From NCBI RefSeq assembly GCF_009769735.1, contig NZ_WSRO01000002.1:2616001-2680000 (forward strand): a DNA stretch of 64,000 bases, read 5' to 3'. A program made the translations under genes and the position numbers. The notes below the pieces were generated by a model. It was not told the origin of the DNA. It was given only the letters and a program-made list of their open reading frames with translations, and ran no database searches. The DNA is from Streptomyces sp. BA2 (GTDB lineage: Bacteria > Actinomycetota > Actinomycetes > Streptomycetales > Streptomycetaceae). Each line of letters starts with the position of its first letter. The stretch's first letter is position 1. Of this stretch, positions 17,902 through 25,675 are shown piece after piece.

Positions 17902-18702
17902 CTAGGCCTTGCGGCCCCAGGCTGAGATCAAAGGGGGCGTTGCGAGGTCCATTGGCTCGGAGGCGATGTTCGACAGGTGGTCGGCGATGTCCGCGTCCGT
18001 GACCAGGCCCGCGGACGTCAGAGCCGCACGGGACTGCTGGATCGTGGCCGTTTCCAGGGCCGCGCAGGCGGGCGAGGTCAGAGGGAAGTACGCGTCGGCC
18101 TCCACCTGCCGCAGTCCCGCCGCGCGAAGCAGGCGGGGCAGCCCGCGGCCGTACGCGAGGTCGGCCCCGCGCTGGGTGAGCAGCGCGTGCCGAAGACGGT
18201 TCGCCAGCTGCTGCGCCGGCCCGTGCTCGTCCGGACACGCCAGCGGCTGAAGGGCCGGGTCCGCCTCCTCGATCAGCAGACGGCCTCCGGGCCGCAGGGC
18301 CCGGATCATCGAGCGCAGAGCCAGCTCCCGGTCCGGCACCCGGGCGAGGACGAGCCGCGCGTGGACAAGGTCGAAGCCCCCGCCGGGCGGCCCCTCCGAC
18401 CCCACGTCGTGGATCCGTACCTCGACCGGCGTCCGAGCGGCCGACGTATGCCAGGAGATGTCCGCGTCGGTCGCGAGGACCCGCCCCGTGGGGCCGACGC
18501 GCTTCGCGAGCCAGGAGACGACGGACGTGCCGCCCGCACCGACCTCCCAGCAGCGCCACCCCGGCCCGATGCCGAGCCGCTCGATGTGCCGGAAGGTCGT
18601 GGGGTCGAAGAGCGCGGAGAAGGCTTCGGAGCGCTGACCCGCACCCGCCCCCTCGGCGTGCCGATTCCGATTGCCGGTCAGATAGCCGTCGATGAGCGTC
18701 AT
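17902..18702 (-). CDS. Class I SAM-dependent methyltransferase
   Basis: The protein has 266 residues. The SAM-binding motif I is CWEVGAGGTSVVSWLAKRVG (about 50-69), motif II is RVLATDADISW, the acidic motif is FDLVHARLVLARV and the post-motif is LRPGGRLLIEEAD. This is a small-molecule methyltransferase of the type found singly in Streptomyces. The ATG at 18702 (MTLIDGYLTGN) is preferred over the open extension to 18813. It is divergent from corA, 147 bases away. Confidence 0.85.
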   Translation of the reverse strand: MTLIDGYLTGNRNRHAEGAGAGQRSEAFSALFDPTTFRHIERLGIGPGWRCWEVGAGGTSVVSWLAKRVGPTGRVLATDADISWHTSAARTPVEVRIHDVGSEGPPGGGFDLVHARLVLARVPDRELALRSMIRALRPGGRLLIEEADPALQPLACPDEHGPAQQLANRLRHALLTQRGADLAYGRGLPRLLRAAGLRQVEADAYFPLTSPACAALETATIQQSRAALTSAGLVTDADIADHLSNIASEPMDLATPPLISAWGRKA

Positions 18703-18849
18703 GCGTTGATTATCGCGATTGTCCGGCTCGCTCTCGGGAGGCGGCTCCGAATGCTCGGAGCGGAGTATTCCGTTCCCCCAGGCTCCGGCCGCACGGTCGG
18801 GACGTACTGGCACACTGGCACGTCAAGTCACCAGAACGAGGAGCCACGC

Positions 18850-19986
18850 ATGTCGATGGCAGGCAACCTGCGAAAGGTAGGGAACCTCCGCAAGGTAGGC
18901 GGCCTGCGGAAAGTCGCGCGGGTCGCCCGGTTCGTGCGCAAGCACAAGCGCGTCGACCTGAGCCACCCCGCCCGCTCCCCCCTGGGCTCGGCGGTGGTGA
19001 AGTGCGTGACGTACCGGAACGGCGTGCGCCAGGAGGACGGCCGCGACCTCGTCGAGGAGGTCGAGCGCGTCCGCAAGAGCGGTGACGGGTTCGTCTGGCT
19101 CGGGTTGCATGAGCCCACGGAGGAGGAGTTCGCGGGCATCGCCGAGCTCTTCGACCTGCACCCGCTCGCCGTGGAGGACGCGGTCCACGCCCACCAGCGG
19201 CCGAAGGTGGAGCGGTACGACGAGACGCTGTTCGCCGTGTTCAAGACCGTTTGCTACGTGGAGCATGCCGAACTCACCGCGACCAGCGAGGTCGTGGACA
19301 CCGGCGAGCTCATGGTCTTCGTCGGCAAGGAGTTCGTGATCACCGTGCGGCACGGCCGCCACGGTTCGCTCGGTCCGCTGCGCGAGGAGCTCGAATCGGC
19401 GCCCGAGCAGCTCGCGCAGGGCCCCGCGGCGGTCCTGCACGCACTGGCCGACCACGTCGTGGACGACTATCTCGTCGTGACGGACGCGGTGCAGGCCGAC
19501 ATAGACCAGGTGGAGATGGACGTGTTCTCCAAGGAGGGAGAGCGCGCCGACCCCGGCCGGATCTACCAGCTCAAGCGCGAACTCCTCGAACTGAAGCGGG
19601 CCGTGGTGCCGCTCGGCCGCCCCCTGCAGACCCTCTCCACCCAGCCCATGCGGGTGATCGCCCCGGAGATACAGGCCTATTTCCGGGACGTCGACGACCA
19701 CCTCAAGCGGGTCACGGAGCAGATCGCCGCCTTCGACGAGCTCCTGAACTCCATCCTCCAGGCCCATCTCGCCCAGGTGACGGTCGCGCAGAACGAGGAC
19801 ATGCGGAAGATCACCGCCTGGGCCGCAGTGATCGCCGTACCGACGATGGTCTGCGGTTTGTACGGGATGAACTTCGACCACATGCCCGAACTGCACTGGA
19901 AGTACGGCTATGGACTGGTGGTCGGCGTGATCGTCACCACCTGTTTCGCCCTCTACCGCGGCTTCCGGCGCAACGGCTGGCTCTAG
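18850..19986 (+). CDS. corA: CorA family Mg2+/Co2+ transporter
   Basis: The protein has 378 residues. It forms a homopentameric Mg2+ channel. The C-terminal two-helix module carries the pore signature CGLYGMNFDHMPE, and a basic tail RGFRRNGWL follows the last helix. The long cytoplasmic funnel domain fills residues 50-310. Unusually, the N-terminus repeats NLRKVG, NLRKVG, GLRKVA and then RVARFVRKHKRV, a strongly basic amphipathic lead. GAGGAG lies six bases before the ATG at 18850; an in-frame ATG at 18856 is less likely. Confidence 0.93.
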   Translation: MSMAGNLRKVGNLRKVGGLRKVARVARFVRKHKRVDLSHPARSPLGSAVVKCVTYRNGVRQEDGRDLVEEVERVRKSGDGFVWLGLHEPTEEEFAGIAELFDLHPLAVEDAVHAHQRPKVERYDETLFAVFKTVCYVEHAELTATSEVVDTGELMVFVGKEFVITVRHGRHGSLGPLREELESAPEQLAQGPAAVLHALADHVVDDYLVVTDAVQADIDQVEMDVFSKEGERADPGRIYQLKRELLELKRAVVPLGRPLQTLSTQPMRVIAPEIQAYFRDVDDHLKRVTEQIAAFDELLNSILQAHLAQVTVAQNEDMRKITAWAAVIAVPTMVCGLYGMNFDHMPELHWKYGYGLVVGVIVTTCFALYRGFRRNGWL

Positions 19987-19995
19987 GCTCCAGGA

Positions 19996-20415
19996 TCAGC
20001 TCTTCGCGTAGACACTCTCGACCCAGCTCGCGAGCTGGCTGTCGTCGAGGTGCGTGGCGAGGTCGGCCTCGCTGATCATGCCGACGAGGCGCTTGTTCTC
20101 GATGACCGGGAGCCTGCGGATCTGGCTCCCCTTCATCTCCTGGAGCACCTCGTCGAGCTCCGCGCCCGAGTCGATCCAGCGCGGCGTGCCCTTGGCCATG
20201 TCGCCCGCGGTCACCCGGGACGGGTCGTGCCCCATCGCCACGCAGCCGACCACGATGTCGCGGTCTGTGAGGATGCCGCAGAGCCGCTCGTTCTCGTCGC
20301 TGATGGGCAACGCTCCCACGTCGAGCTGACGCATCAGTTGTGCTGCGCGGTCCAGGGTCTCGTGTGCGGGGATCCACTGGGCGCCGCGGTGCATGATGTC
20401 TCCGGCGGTGGTCAT
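19996..20415 (-). CDS. Two-CBS-domain protein, Hrp1-like
   Basis: This is a stand-alone pair of CBS domains in 139 residues. CBS1 covers about residues 8-62 (IMHRGAQWIPAHETL, VGALPISD, GILTDRDIV) and CBS2 about 72-125 (IDSGAELDEVLQEM, IRRLPVIENKRLVGMISEAD). The layout and MTTAGDIM start closely resemble mycobacterial hypoxic response protein 1, a DosR-regulon member. It probably binds an adenine nucleotide or metal; no catalytic domain is attached. GGGAGG lies upstream of the ATG. The PPOX gene is 170 bases further upstream on the same strand, and both families are frequent in dormancy regulons. Confidence 0.88.
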   Translation of the reverse strand: MTTAGDIMHRGAQWIPAHETLDRAAQLMRQLDVGALPISDENERLCGILTDRDIVVGCVAMGHDPSRVTAGDMAKGTPRWIDSGAELDEVLQEMKGSQIRRLPVIENKRLVGMISEADLATHLDDSQLASWVESVYAKS

Positions 20416-20585
20416 GAGGTACCTCCCGGTGCCGGACGGCCGGCGCGGCGCGGAGGCACCGCTAGTCCCGGCGCCCCTCATTCTCGCCGGGCCCCCGGAG
20501 GTCCGCATTCCGAAGGCGTGCGCCCCTGACGGGACAGGGCCTCGACCTCGGGCGCCGTCCGGCGCTGCCCGGCGGCTTCCGGCCC

Positions 20586-20990
20586 TCAGGCGGAGAAGCC
20601 GACGATCTTCTCCGGGACCACCCTGATGATCACCCGGACCTCCTCGTCCTTCTCGCCGGGCGGGTCGATGCCCAGGTACTTGTGCGAGAGCTCGTGCGGA
20701 AGGCTCTTCTCCGGGTCCGGGAGGATCTCGGCGACACCGCGGATCTCGGTCGACGTGTACGGGTTGGCCAGGTCGAAGACCGAGATGCTGATGCGCGGGT
20801 CGCGTTCGAGGTTGCGGACCTTCTGCCGACGCGCCGTGGAGGAGAACAGCACGGTGTCGCCGTCCCGTTTGATCCACACCACCGAGTTCTGCGGTGCCCC
20901 GCCGGGGCCGAGGGTCGCGACGCTGGCGAAGTTCTTGCCGTCGAGGAGGGTGCGGACCGATTCGCTGAAGTGGAGCGCTGTCGTTGCCAT
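20586..20990 (-). CDS. PPOX-class F420-dependent oxidoreductase-like protein
   Basis: The 134-residue protein has the split beta-barrel of pyridoxamine-phosphate-oxidase-like enzymes. The start LLDGKNFASVATLGPGGAPQ and the strand SVVWIKRDGDTVLFSS are typical of actinobacterial PPOX proteins that use coenzyme F420 or flavin; RRQKVRNLERDPRISISV is the phosphate-binding region. The ATG at 20990 is preferred; the ten-residue extension to 21020 runs into a palindrome. Substrate unknown. A perfect 12-bp palindrome lies 19 bases upstream of the start. Confidence 0.86.
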   Translation of the reverse strand: MATTALHFSESVRTLLDGKNFASVATLGPGGAPQNSVVWIKRDGDTVLFSSTARRQKVRNLERDPRISISVFDLANPYTSTEIRGVAEILPDPEKSLPHELSHKYLGIDPPGEKDEEVRVIIRVVPEKIVGFSA

Positions 20991-21008
20991 GCCCCAGACT
21001 CTAACTAC

Positions 21009-21020
21009 ATGCACGTGCAT
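21009..21020. promoter_or_regulatory. Perfect palindrome ATGCACGTGCAT upstream of the PPOX gene
   Basis: A perfect 12-bp palindrome flanked by TATAAAA lies just upstream of the PPOX start (20990). The AT-rich island in GC-rich DNA and the symmetry suggest an operator overlapping a promoter. The binding protein is unknown. Confidence 0.45.
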
Positions 21021-21102
21021 ATAAAAGGGGTTTGGTTCAGCATTGCTTCACCATCCTCTTCGGGTCTTCGTCGGGTCTTCGTCGCGCGAGGCGCCTCGGC
21101 CG

Positions 21103-21744
21103 TCAGCCGCTCCACGCCGGGTGCCGCGGGTCGTCCGCGCGTACGACTACGTCCGCCACCGCACCGGGGTCCGTCTCCGCCTCGTACCGCTCGAAGGCGG
21201 GCAGGGTCCACCGCTCGCTCTCCGCCGTACGCCGCCGCAGGGCGCCCGGCGAGAGGCTCGTGTGGACCGTCAGATCGAAGGGGAACCAGTGGCCGAGCAG
21301 CAGCGGTCCGTGCAGCAATAGCATTGCTCCGGGCTGTAGTTGGACGTACGGGCTGCGCGTCGCGCGGTCCGCTTGCGGGTCCCACAGGTCGGGCAGCACC
21401 CGTCCCGTGCCGCCCGGATCCAACGGCCCGAAAACCTCGCGCCAGAGCGCGCCGGTGTCGAACCAGCCGCTGTAGTACGACTCCACGTCCTCGCGCCCGT
21501 ACTCGAGGCGCAGCGAGGCGGGGCGCAGGAAGCCTTCCGTGCCGACGACGAGCGCGGAACGCCCGCGCACCCGCAGCGCGTCGGCCACGCTCCGGGCCAG
21601 CTCGCCGGGCCTGCCCGCCGGGGCCCCGTCGAAGGCGATGCGAGGCCAGAGGCTCGCGTCGGCCGGTTTCAGGTCGAGCAGCCGGTCGGCGAGGGTGTCC
21701 GTGAGCCGGTCCCAGGTGATCGCTTCGAGTCGCACCCGTCCCAT
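21103..21744 (-). CDS. Uridine-kinase-like P-loop-fold protein
   Basis: The 213-residue protein resembles actinobacterial uridine-kinase-like proteins: an opening strand RIAFDGAPAGRPGELARSV, a lid and base-binding segment EDVESYYSGWFDTGALWREV, and AMLLLHGPLLLGHWFPFDL. In the loop where kinases have GxxGxGKS/T, this one reads DGAPAGRPGELA with no Lys and no Ser/Thr, so phosphoryl transfer is doubtful. The ATG at 21744 follows a GGAGGAG. It is divergent from the DUF2293 gene, 121 bases away. Confidence 0.7.
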   Translation of the reverse strand: MGRVRLEAITWDRLTDTLADRLLDLKPADASLWPRIAFDGAPAGRPGELARSVADALRVRGRSALVVGTEGFLRPASLRLEYGREDVESYYSGWFDTGALWREVFGPLDPGGTGRVLPDLWDPQADRATRSPYVQLQPGAMLLLHGPLLLGHWFPFDLTVHTSLSPGALRRRTAESERWTLPAFERYEAETDPGAVADVVVRADDPRHPAWSG

Positions 21745-21865
21745 GATGCCGGGCTCCTCCCGCCACGGTGCCGGGTTCTCCACCCGCCGTATCGCCGGGC
21801 GCTCCTGCCCCCCTCCCCCTCCCGCGCGGCGGTACGCGCCCGCCGCCCGGGGGAATGAATTCCTC

Positions 21866-22564
21866 ATGGCACCAAGTCCCCTCGCCCGGAAAGCACTTCT
21901 CGCCATCCAGCCCCTCAAACGCCGCCACTGCGCGGAGTGCCGCGGCGGACCGCTCACCCTCCTGGTCGTCGAGGACGCCGAGCCGCGCTGCCTGGACTGC
22001 GCCGACCTGGGGCATCTCGTCTTCCTGCCACGCGGCGACACCGCGCTGACGCGTCGGGCCCGCGAGGGGAGCGGGCTCTCGGCAGTGGTCGTCCGCCTCA
22101 ACCGGCGCCAGGGCCGGTACGAACGACAGGGCGTCCTCGTCGAGGAGGCGGCGCTGGCACGGGCCGAGGAGCAGTGCCTCGCGGACGCGGAGGCGCGGGC
22201 GCGCCGCAGGGCGCGGGACGCGGTGCGCCGGGCCATGGAGGACGTCCGCTTCACCGCGGCCTTCGCGGACGAGATACGGCGGCTCTTCCCGGGGTGCCCC
22301 GAGGAGCGGTCCCGGGCGATCGCCGCGCACGCGTCCGTGCGGGGCAGTGGGCGGGTGGGCCGGAGCTCGGCGGGGCGGGCGCTGTCCTCCTCCGCGGTGA
22401 CGGCTGCGGTGGTGGCGGCCGTCCGGCACACGGAGACGCCGTACGACCGTCTCCTCATGAGCGGCGTCCCCCGGGGCGAGGCGCGCCGCCGGATCGCCCC
22501 GGCGGTGGAGGCGGTGCTTCAGGCCTGGCAGGGCCCCGGCCGGGGGGAGGTTCTGGCGGTCTGA
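21866..22564 (+). CDS. DUF2293 domain-containing protein
   Basis: The protein has 232 residues. The N-terminal part has two CxxC-type pairs (CAECRGG near 24 and CLDCADL near 46), suggesting a zinc ribbon. A middle Arg/Glu/Ala-rich helical region with RARRRARDAVRRAMEDVRF leads into the DUF2293 core (ADEIRRLFPGCPEERSRAIA, VRGSGRVGRS). The function of DUF2293 is unknown; the basic helical make-up could contact nucleic acid. The start ATG at 21866 opens directly into the conserved region. A giant hairpin follows the stop. Confidence 0.78.
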   Translation: MAPSPLARKALLAIQPLKRRHCAECRGGPLTLLVVEDAEPRCLDCADLGHLVFLPRGDTALTRRAREGSGLSAVVVRLNRRQGRYERQGVLVEEAALARAEEQCLADAEARARRRARDAVRRAMEDVRFTAAFADEIRRLFPGCPEERSRAIAAHASVRGSGRVGRSSAGRALSSSAVTAAVVAAVRHTETPYDRLLMSGVPRGEARRRIAPAVEAVLQAWQGPGRGEVLAV

Positions 22565-22628
22565 GCCTCACCGCCCGGGCCCCGCCTGGCCTGCGGCCTG
22601 CGGAATCGGCTTGCTCGCCTTGCGTTGC

Positions 22629-22748
22629 GTTGCTCCTGTCCCGCCGCTTCGCGGCGGATTTTTCCCGCCCACCCACCCGATTACCCCGCAGCGCAATCGG
22701 GTGAGTGGGCGGGGACGATCCGCCGCGAAGCGGCGGGACAGGAGCAAC
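22629..22748. repeat. 120-base nested inverted repeat (Streptomyces intergenic element, family 1)
   Basis: Outer arms 22629-22658 and 22719-22748 are perfectly complementary over 30 bases. Inner arms 22664-22682 and 22695-22713 match 18 of 19 bases. The loop is 12 bases. Each outer arm also contains its own small hairpin (CCGCCGC-TTC-GCGGCGG), so a cruciform is possible. It lies between two plus-strand genes in a 375-base gap that has no other gene. A near-identical inner-arm sequence occurs at 17841-17860. It probably acts as a terminator or is a dispersed repeat element. Confidence 0.85.
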
Positions 22749-22939
22749 CAGCGACGGCAGGCAGCGAACACCCCACCCCAGACGGACACAGCACGCCAGA
22801 CGCCCGCGTATGCCCCCGCGCGCCCCACGCATGGCGCCCCACCCGGCAAGGGCAATTCACTTGTGGTGTGGGGCCGCGCCATGGAGGATCACAGCGGCTC
22901 GCTCACCTGACGGCTGCCTTACCCAATGCGGGAGTTGCC

Positions 22940-23419
22940 ATGATCGAGGGACCGTACTTCGTGCTCGTCGTCCTTGCCACACTCGCCTGCGGCATGGTCG
23001 CCGGAGCGTTCGTCGCGTTCTCGACGTTCGTGATGCAGGGCCTTGCCGCGCTGCCCCCCGCGCAAGGCATCGCAGCCATGCAGTCGATCAACGTCAAGGC
23101 GGTCACCGCCGGGTTCATGACCGTGTTCATGGGCGCCGCCGGCCTCAGCGCGGTCGTCGCCGTCGTCACCTTCGTGCTCTGGCCCGACGACGGCACCGTA
23201 GAGCTGCTCCTTGGCAGCGCGCTGTATCTGTTCGGCTCGTTCGGGGTGACCATCGCCGCGAACGTCCCCCGCAACGACGCCCTCGCCAAGCTCGACGCGC
23301 AGGCACCGGAGAACGCGGACCGCTGGCGCACGTACGTCCGCGAATGGACCATGTGGAACCACATCCGCGTCGGAGCCTCACTGGCCGCCTCGGCGTCCTT
23401 CATCCTCGCCCTGACGTAG
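22940..23419 (+). CDS. DUF1772 (anthrone oxygenase-like) membrane protein
   Basis: This membrane protein of 159 residues has four predicted helices (about 7-32, 55-80, 88-110, 138-157). The stretch FGVTIAANVPRNDALAKLD and the later EWTMWNHIRVGASL are the DUF1772 signature, a family that includes some anthrone oxygenase-like proteins in polyketide pathways; in isolated genes like this the role is unknown. GGGAG lies about seven bases before the ATG at 22940. Confidence 0.83.
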   Translation: MIEGPYFVLVVLATLACGMVAGAFVAFSTFVMQGLAALPPAQGIAAMQSINVKAVTAGFMTVFMGAAGLSAVVAVVTFVLWPDDGTVELLLGSALYLFGSFGVTIAANVPRNDALAKLDAQAPENADRWRTYVREWTMWNHIRVGASLAASASFILALT

Positions 23420-23559
23420 CCATGACGTAGTCCTGATCCAGCCCTGGCCCAGCCCCCCGGCCCACGAGCGTGCCTCGTCCGCCCACCCGTCGTACAGTGG
23501 CCGAAAGCCTGCGAAACCACGCGAGAACGCACGCGAGAAGGCACGCGAGGGAGACGGCC

Positions 23560-25050
23560 ATGGCCGACCCCAGAGGCTTCCTCACCACCACCCGCCAGGA
23601 ATGGCCGCGCCGACCCGTCGGCGAGCGGGTCAAGGACTGGGACGAGGTGTACGTCCCCGGCGCGCTGCTGCCCATCGTCGAGCGGCAGGCCGACCGCTGC
23701 ATGGACTGCGGCATCCCCTTCTGCCACGACGCCTGCCCGCTGGGCAATCTGATCCCGGAGTGGAACGACCTCGTGTCGCGCGCCGACTGGCGTGCCGCGG
23801 CGGACCGGCTGCACGCCACGAACAACTTCCCCGAGTTCACGGGCCGCCTCTGCCCCGCACCCTGTGAGGCGGGCTGCGTTCTCGCGATCAACCAGCCCGC
23901 GGTGACCATCAAGAACGTCGAGGCGGCCATCGCCGACCGCTCCTGGGCGGACGGTCTCAACCCGCCGCGCGCCCCGGACCGGCACTCCGGCAGGACGGTC
24001 GCCGTCGTCGGGTCAGGGCCTGCCGGACTCGCCGCCGCACAGCAGCTGACCCGCGCGGGGCACACCGTCGTCGTGTACGAGCGCGACGACCGCGCGGGCG
24101 GGCTCCTGCGGTACGGAATCCCCGCGTTCAAGATGGAGAAGCACCACGTGGAGCGGCGGCTCGCGCAGATGCGGGACGAGGGCACGGTCTTCCGTACGTC
24201 CGTCGCGATCGGGCGGGACATCGGCGCCGCGGAGCTGCGGAACAGGCACGACGCGGTGGTACTCGCCACCGGCGCCACCGCCTGGCGTGAACTTGACGTA
24301 CCGGGGCGGGAGTTGAGCGGAATCCATCAAGCCATGGAGTACCTCCCGCTCGCCAACCGCGCATGCGAGGGGGACTTCGACACCTCCCCTCTCTCCGCCG
24401 CCGCCAAGCACGTCGTGATCGTCGGCGGCGGGGACACCGGTGCGGACTGCCTGGGCACGGCGGTGCGTGAAGGGACCGCGTCCGTCACGCAGTTGGACAT
24501 CTACGAGCGGCCCGGTGACGTACGCGACGAACTGGCCGAGCCCTGGCCGACGTACCCGAAGGTCTATCGCGTCTCCGTCGCGCACGAAGAGGCGGGCGAG
24601 CTGCGCACCGCCCCCGCGGCGGACGCCGACGCGCGGCTGTTCGCCGCGTCCACTCTCCGCTTCACGGGCGACGCGGCGGGCCGGGTACGCGCCCTGCACC
24701 TGACCGAGGTCGACGCGGACCGCCGCCCACGCCCCGGCACCACCCGTGAACTACCCGCCGATCTGGTGCTGCTCGCGCTCGGCTTCACCGGGCCCGAGCG
24801 GACCGAGGGCGGCCTGATCGACCAGCTCGGCCTGGACGTCGAGGACCGCGGCACCCTCGCCCGCGACGCGGACTTCGCGACCAACGTGCCAGGGGTCTTC
24901 GTGACCGGCGACGCGGCACGCGGCCAGTCGCTGGTCGTATGGGCCATCGCTGAGGGCCGCGCGACCGCCGCCGCGGTGGACCGGTGGCTGACCGGCGCGA
25001 CGCAACTGACGGCACCGATCGGCCCGTACGACCGGCCGATGGCCGTGTGA
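23560..25050 (+). CDS. gltD: Glutamate synthase small subunit-like NAD(P)H oxidoreductase
   Basis: The protein has 496 residues. N-terminal cysteine clusters CMDCGIPFCHDACP and CPAPCEAGC carry Fe-S centres. The FAD motif VVGSGPAGLAAAQQL is near residue 148 and the NADPH motif VIVGGGDTGADC near 287; GVFVTGDAARGQSLVVWAI closes the fold. This is GltD-type, which in glutamate synthase passes electrons to GltB. No gltB is nearby, so this is a stand-alone copy that may serve another partner. The start ATG at 23560 has GGGAGA upstream, preceded by three near-copies of CGCGAGAA. Confidence 0.88.
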   Translation: MADPRGFLTTTRQEWPRRPVGERVKDWDEVYVPGALLPIVERQADRCMDCGIPFCHDACPLGNLIPEWNDLVSRADWRAAADRLHATNNFPEFTGRLCPAPCEAGCVLAINQPAVTIKNVEAAIADRSWADGLNPPRAPDRHSGRTVAVVGSGPAGLAAAQQLTRAGHTVVVYERDDRAGGLLRYGIPAFKMEKHHVERRLAQMRDEGTVFRTSVAIGRDIGAAELRNRHDAVVLATGATAWRELDVPGRELSGIHQAMEYLPLANRACEGDFDTSPLSAAAKHVVIVGGGDTGADCLGTAVREGTASVTQLDIYERPGDVRDELAEPWPTYPKVYRVSVAHEEAGELRTAPAADADARLFAASTLRFTGDAAGRVRALHLTEVDADRRPRPGTTRELPADLVLLALGFTGPERTEGGLIDQLGLDVEDRGTLARDADFATNVPGVFVTGDAARGQSLVVWAIAEGRATAAAVDRWLTGATQLTAPIGPYDRPMAV

Positions 25051-25116
25051 GCCCGCCAACGGAGGCCTCCGCTCGCACGGCCACGGCCACGGCGGCGGGA
25101 GCGGCACTGTCCGCGC

Positions 25117-25236
25117 TCGCCGAGGCACACGGGGCGTGTGTGGCGGGGCGCCGCGCCCTCGCCCGAGGGGTACCGCAGCCTGGTCCGTCTCGGCTTCGCC
25201 ACCGTCTTCGATCTGCGTGCCGAGCGTCTGAGCGCA
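25117..25236 (+). pseudogene. Fragment of a dual-specificity/tyrosine phosphatase-like gene
   Basis: In the 316-base gap between gltD and the DUF397 gene, one frame reads HTGRVWRGAAPSPEGYRSL and then VRLGFATVFDLRAERL. This matches the N-terminal part of small tyrosine/dual-specificity phosphatases (RG-x-P-SxEGYRxL-LG-TVxDLR). The frame then decays into Ala/Arg-rich sequence and never reaches the HCxxGxxR active site. It looks like a truncated remnant. Nothing else in the gap is recognisable. Confidence 0.42.
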
Positions 25237-25366
25237 GCAGCCGCCGCTGCCCGTCGTCGCGGTCAGCCGTCTGGTGGGCGCCCCGCGCAGGATGTGGTCG
25301 TGGCTGTGAGCCGCCCCCGGACGCGGGCGACGGCTCACGGCAGGCTCACGAGGAGCCCGAGAAGGC

Positions 25367-25675
25367 TCACGACAGGAGGAAGTCGGCCTCCCCCGCCTTC
25401 GCCCCCTGGATGAACGCGTCGATCTCGCCGTGCGTGTAGATCAGGGCCGGGCCGTCCGGATCTGCCGACTGGCGGACCGCCACCCTGCCGTCGGCCAGCT
25501 TCATGGCCTCCAGGCAGTTGCCGCCGTTGCCGCCGCTCCACGGCTTGTGCCAGCCCTCGCTGCCGAGCTCACGGGCGGGCATGCCGTTGTAGATCCGGGA
25601 GTCGTCCCGGGACTCGGGGCGGGACCCGGCTCCGGGCTTGGACCCGGGTCGCGTTCCGGCTCGGTGTCGATCCAT
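25367..25675 (-). CDS. DUF397 small protein (BldB-like)
   Basis: The protein has 102 residues. The DUF397 core is GWHKPWSGGNGGNCLEAMKL, then VAVRQSADPDGPALIYTHGE and FIQGAKAGEADF. In Streptomyces such proteins accompany WhiJ-like XRE regulators and probably work as their small partner or antitoxin. The ATG at 25675 follows the TGA of the regulator with no gap (TGAATG), so translation is coupled. The N-terminal 30 residues are Arg/Ser-rich and outside the domain; an ATG at 25582 would give a 71-residue protein of family length. Confidence 0.87.
   Translation of the reverse strand: MDRHRAGTRPGSKPGAGSRPESRDDSRIYNGMPARELGSEGWHKPWSGGNGGNCLEAMKLADGRVAVRQSADPDGPALIYTHGEIDAFIQGAKAGEADFLLS

Noticed and set aside
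22568..22910. Small open frames inside the large inverted repeat
   Set aside because: They are translations of the repeat arms with no conserved domain and no ribosome site.
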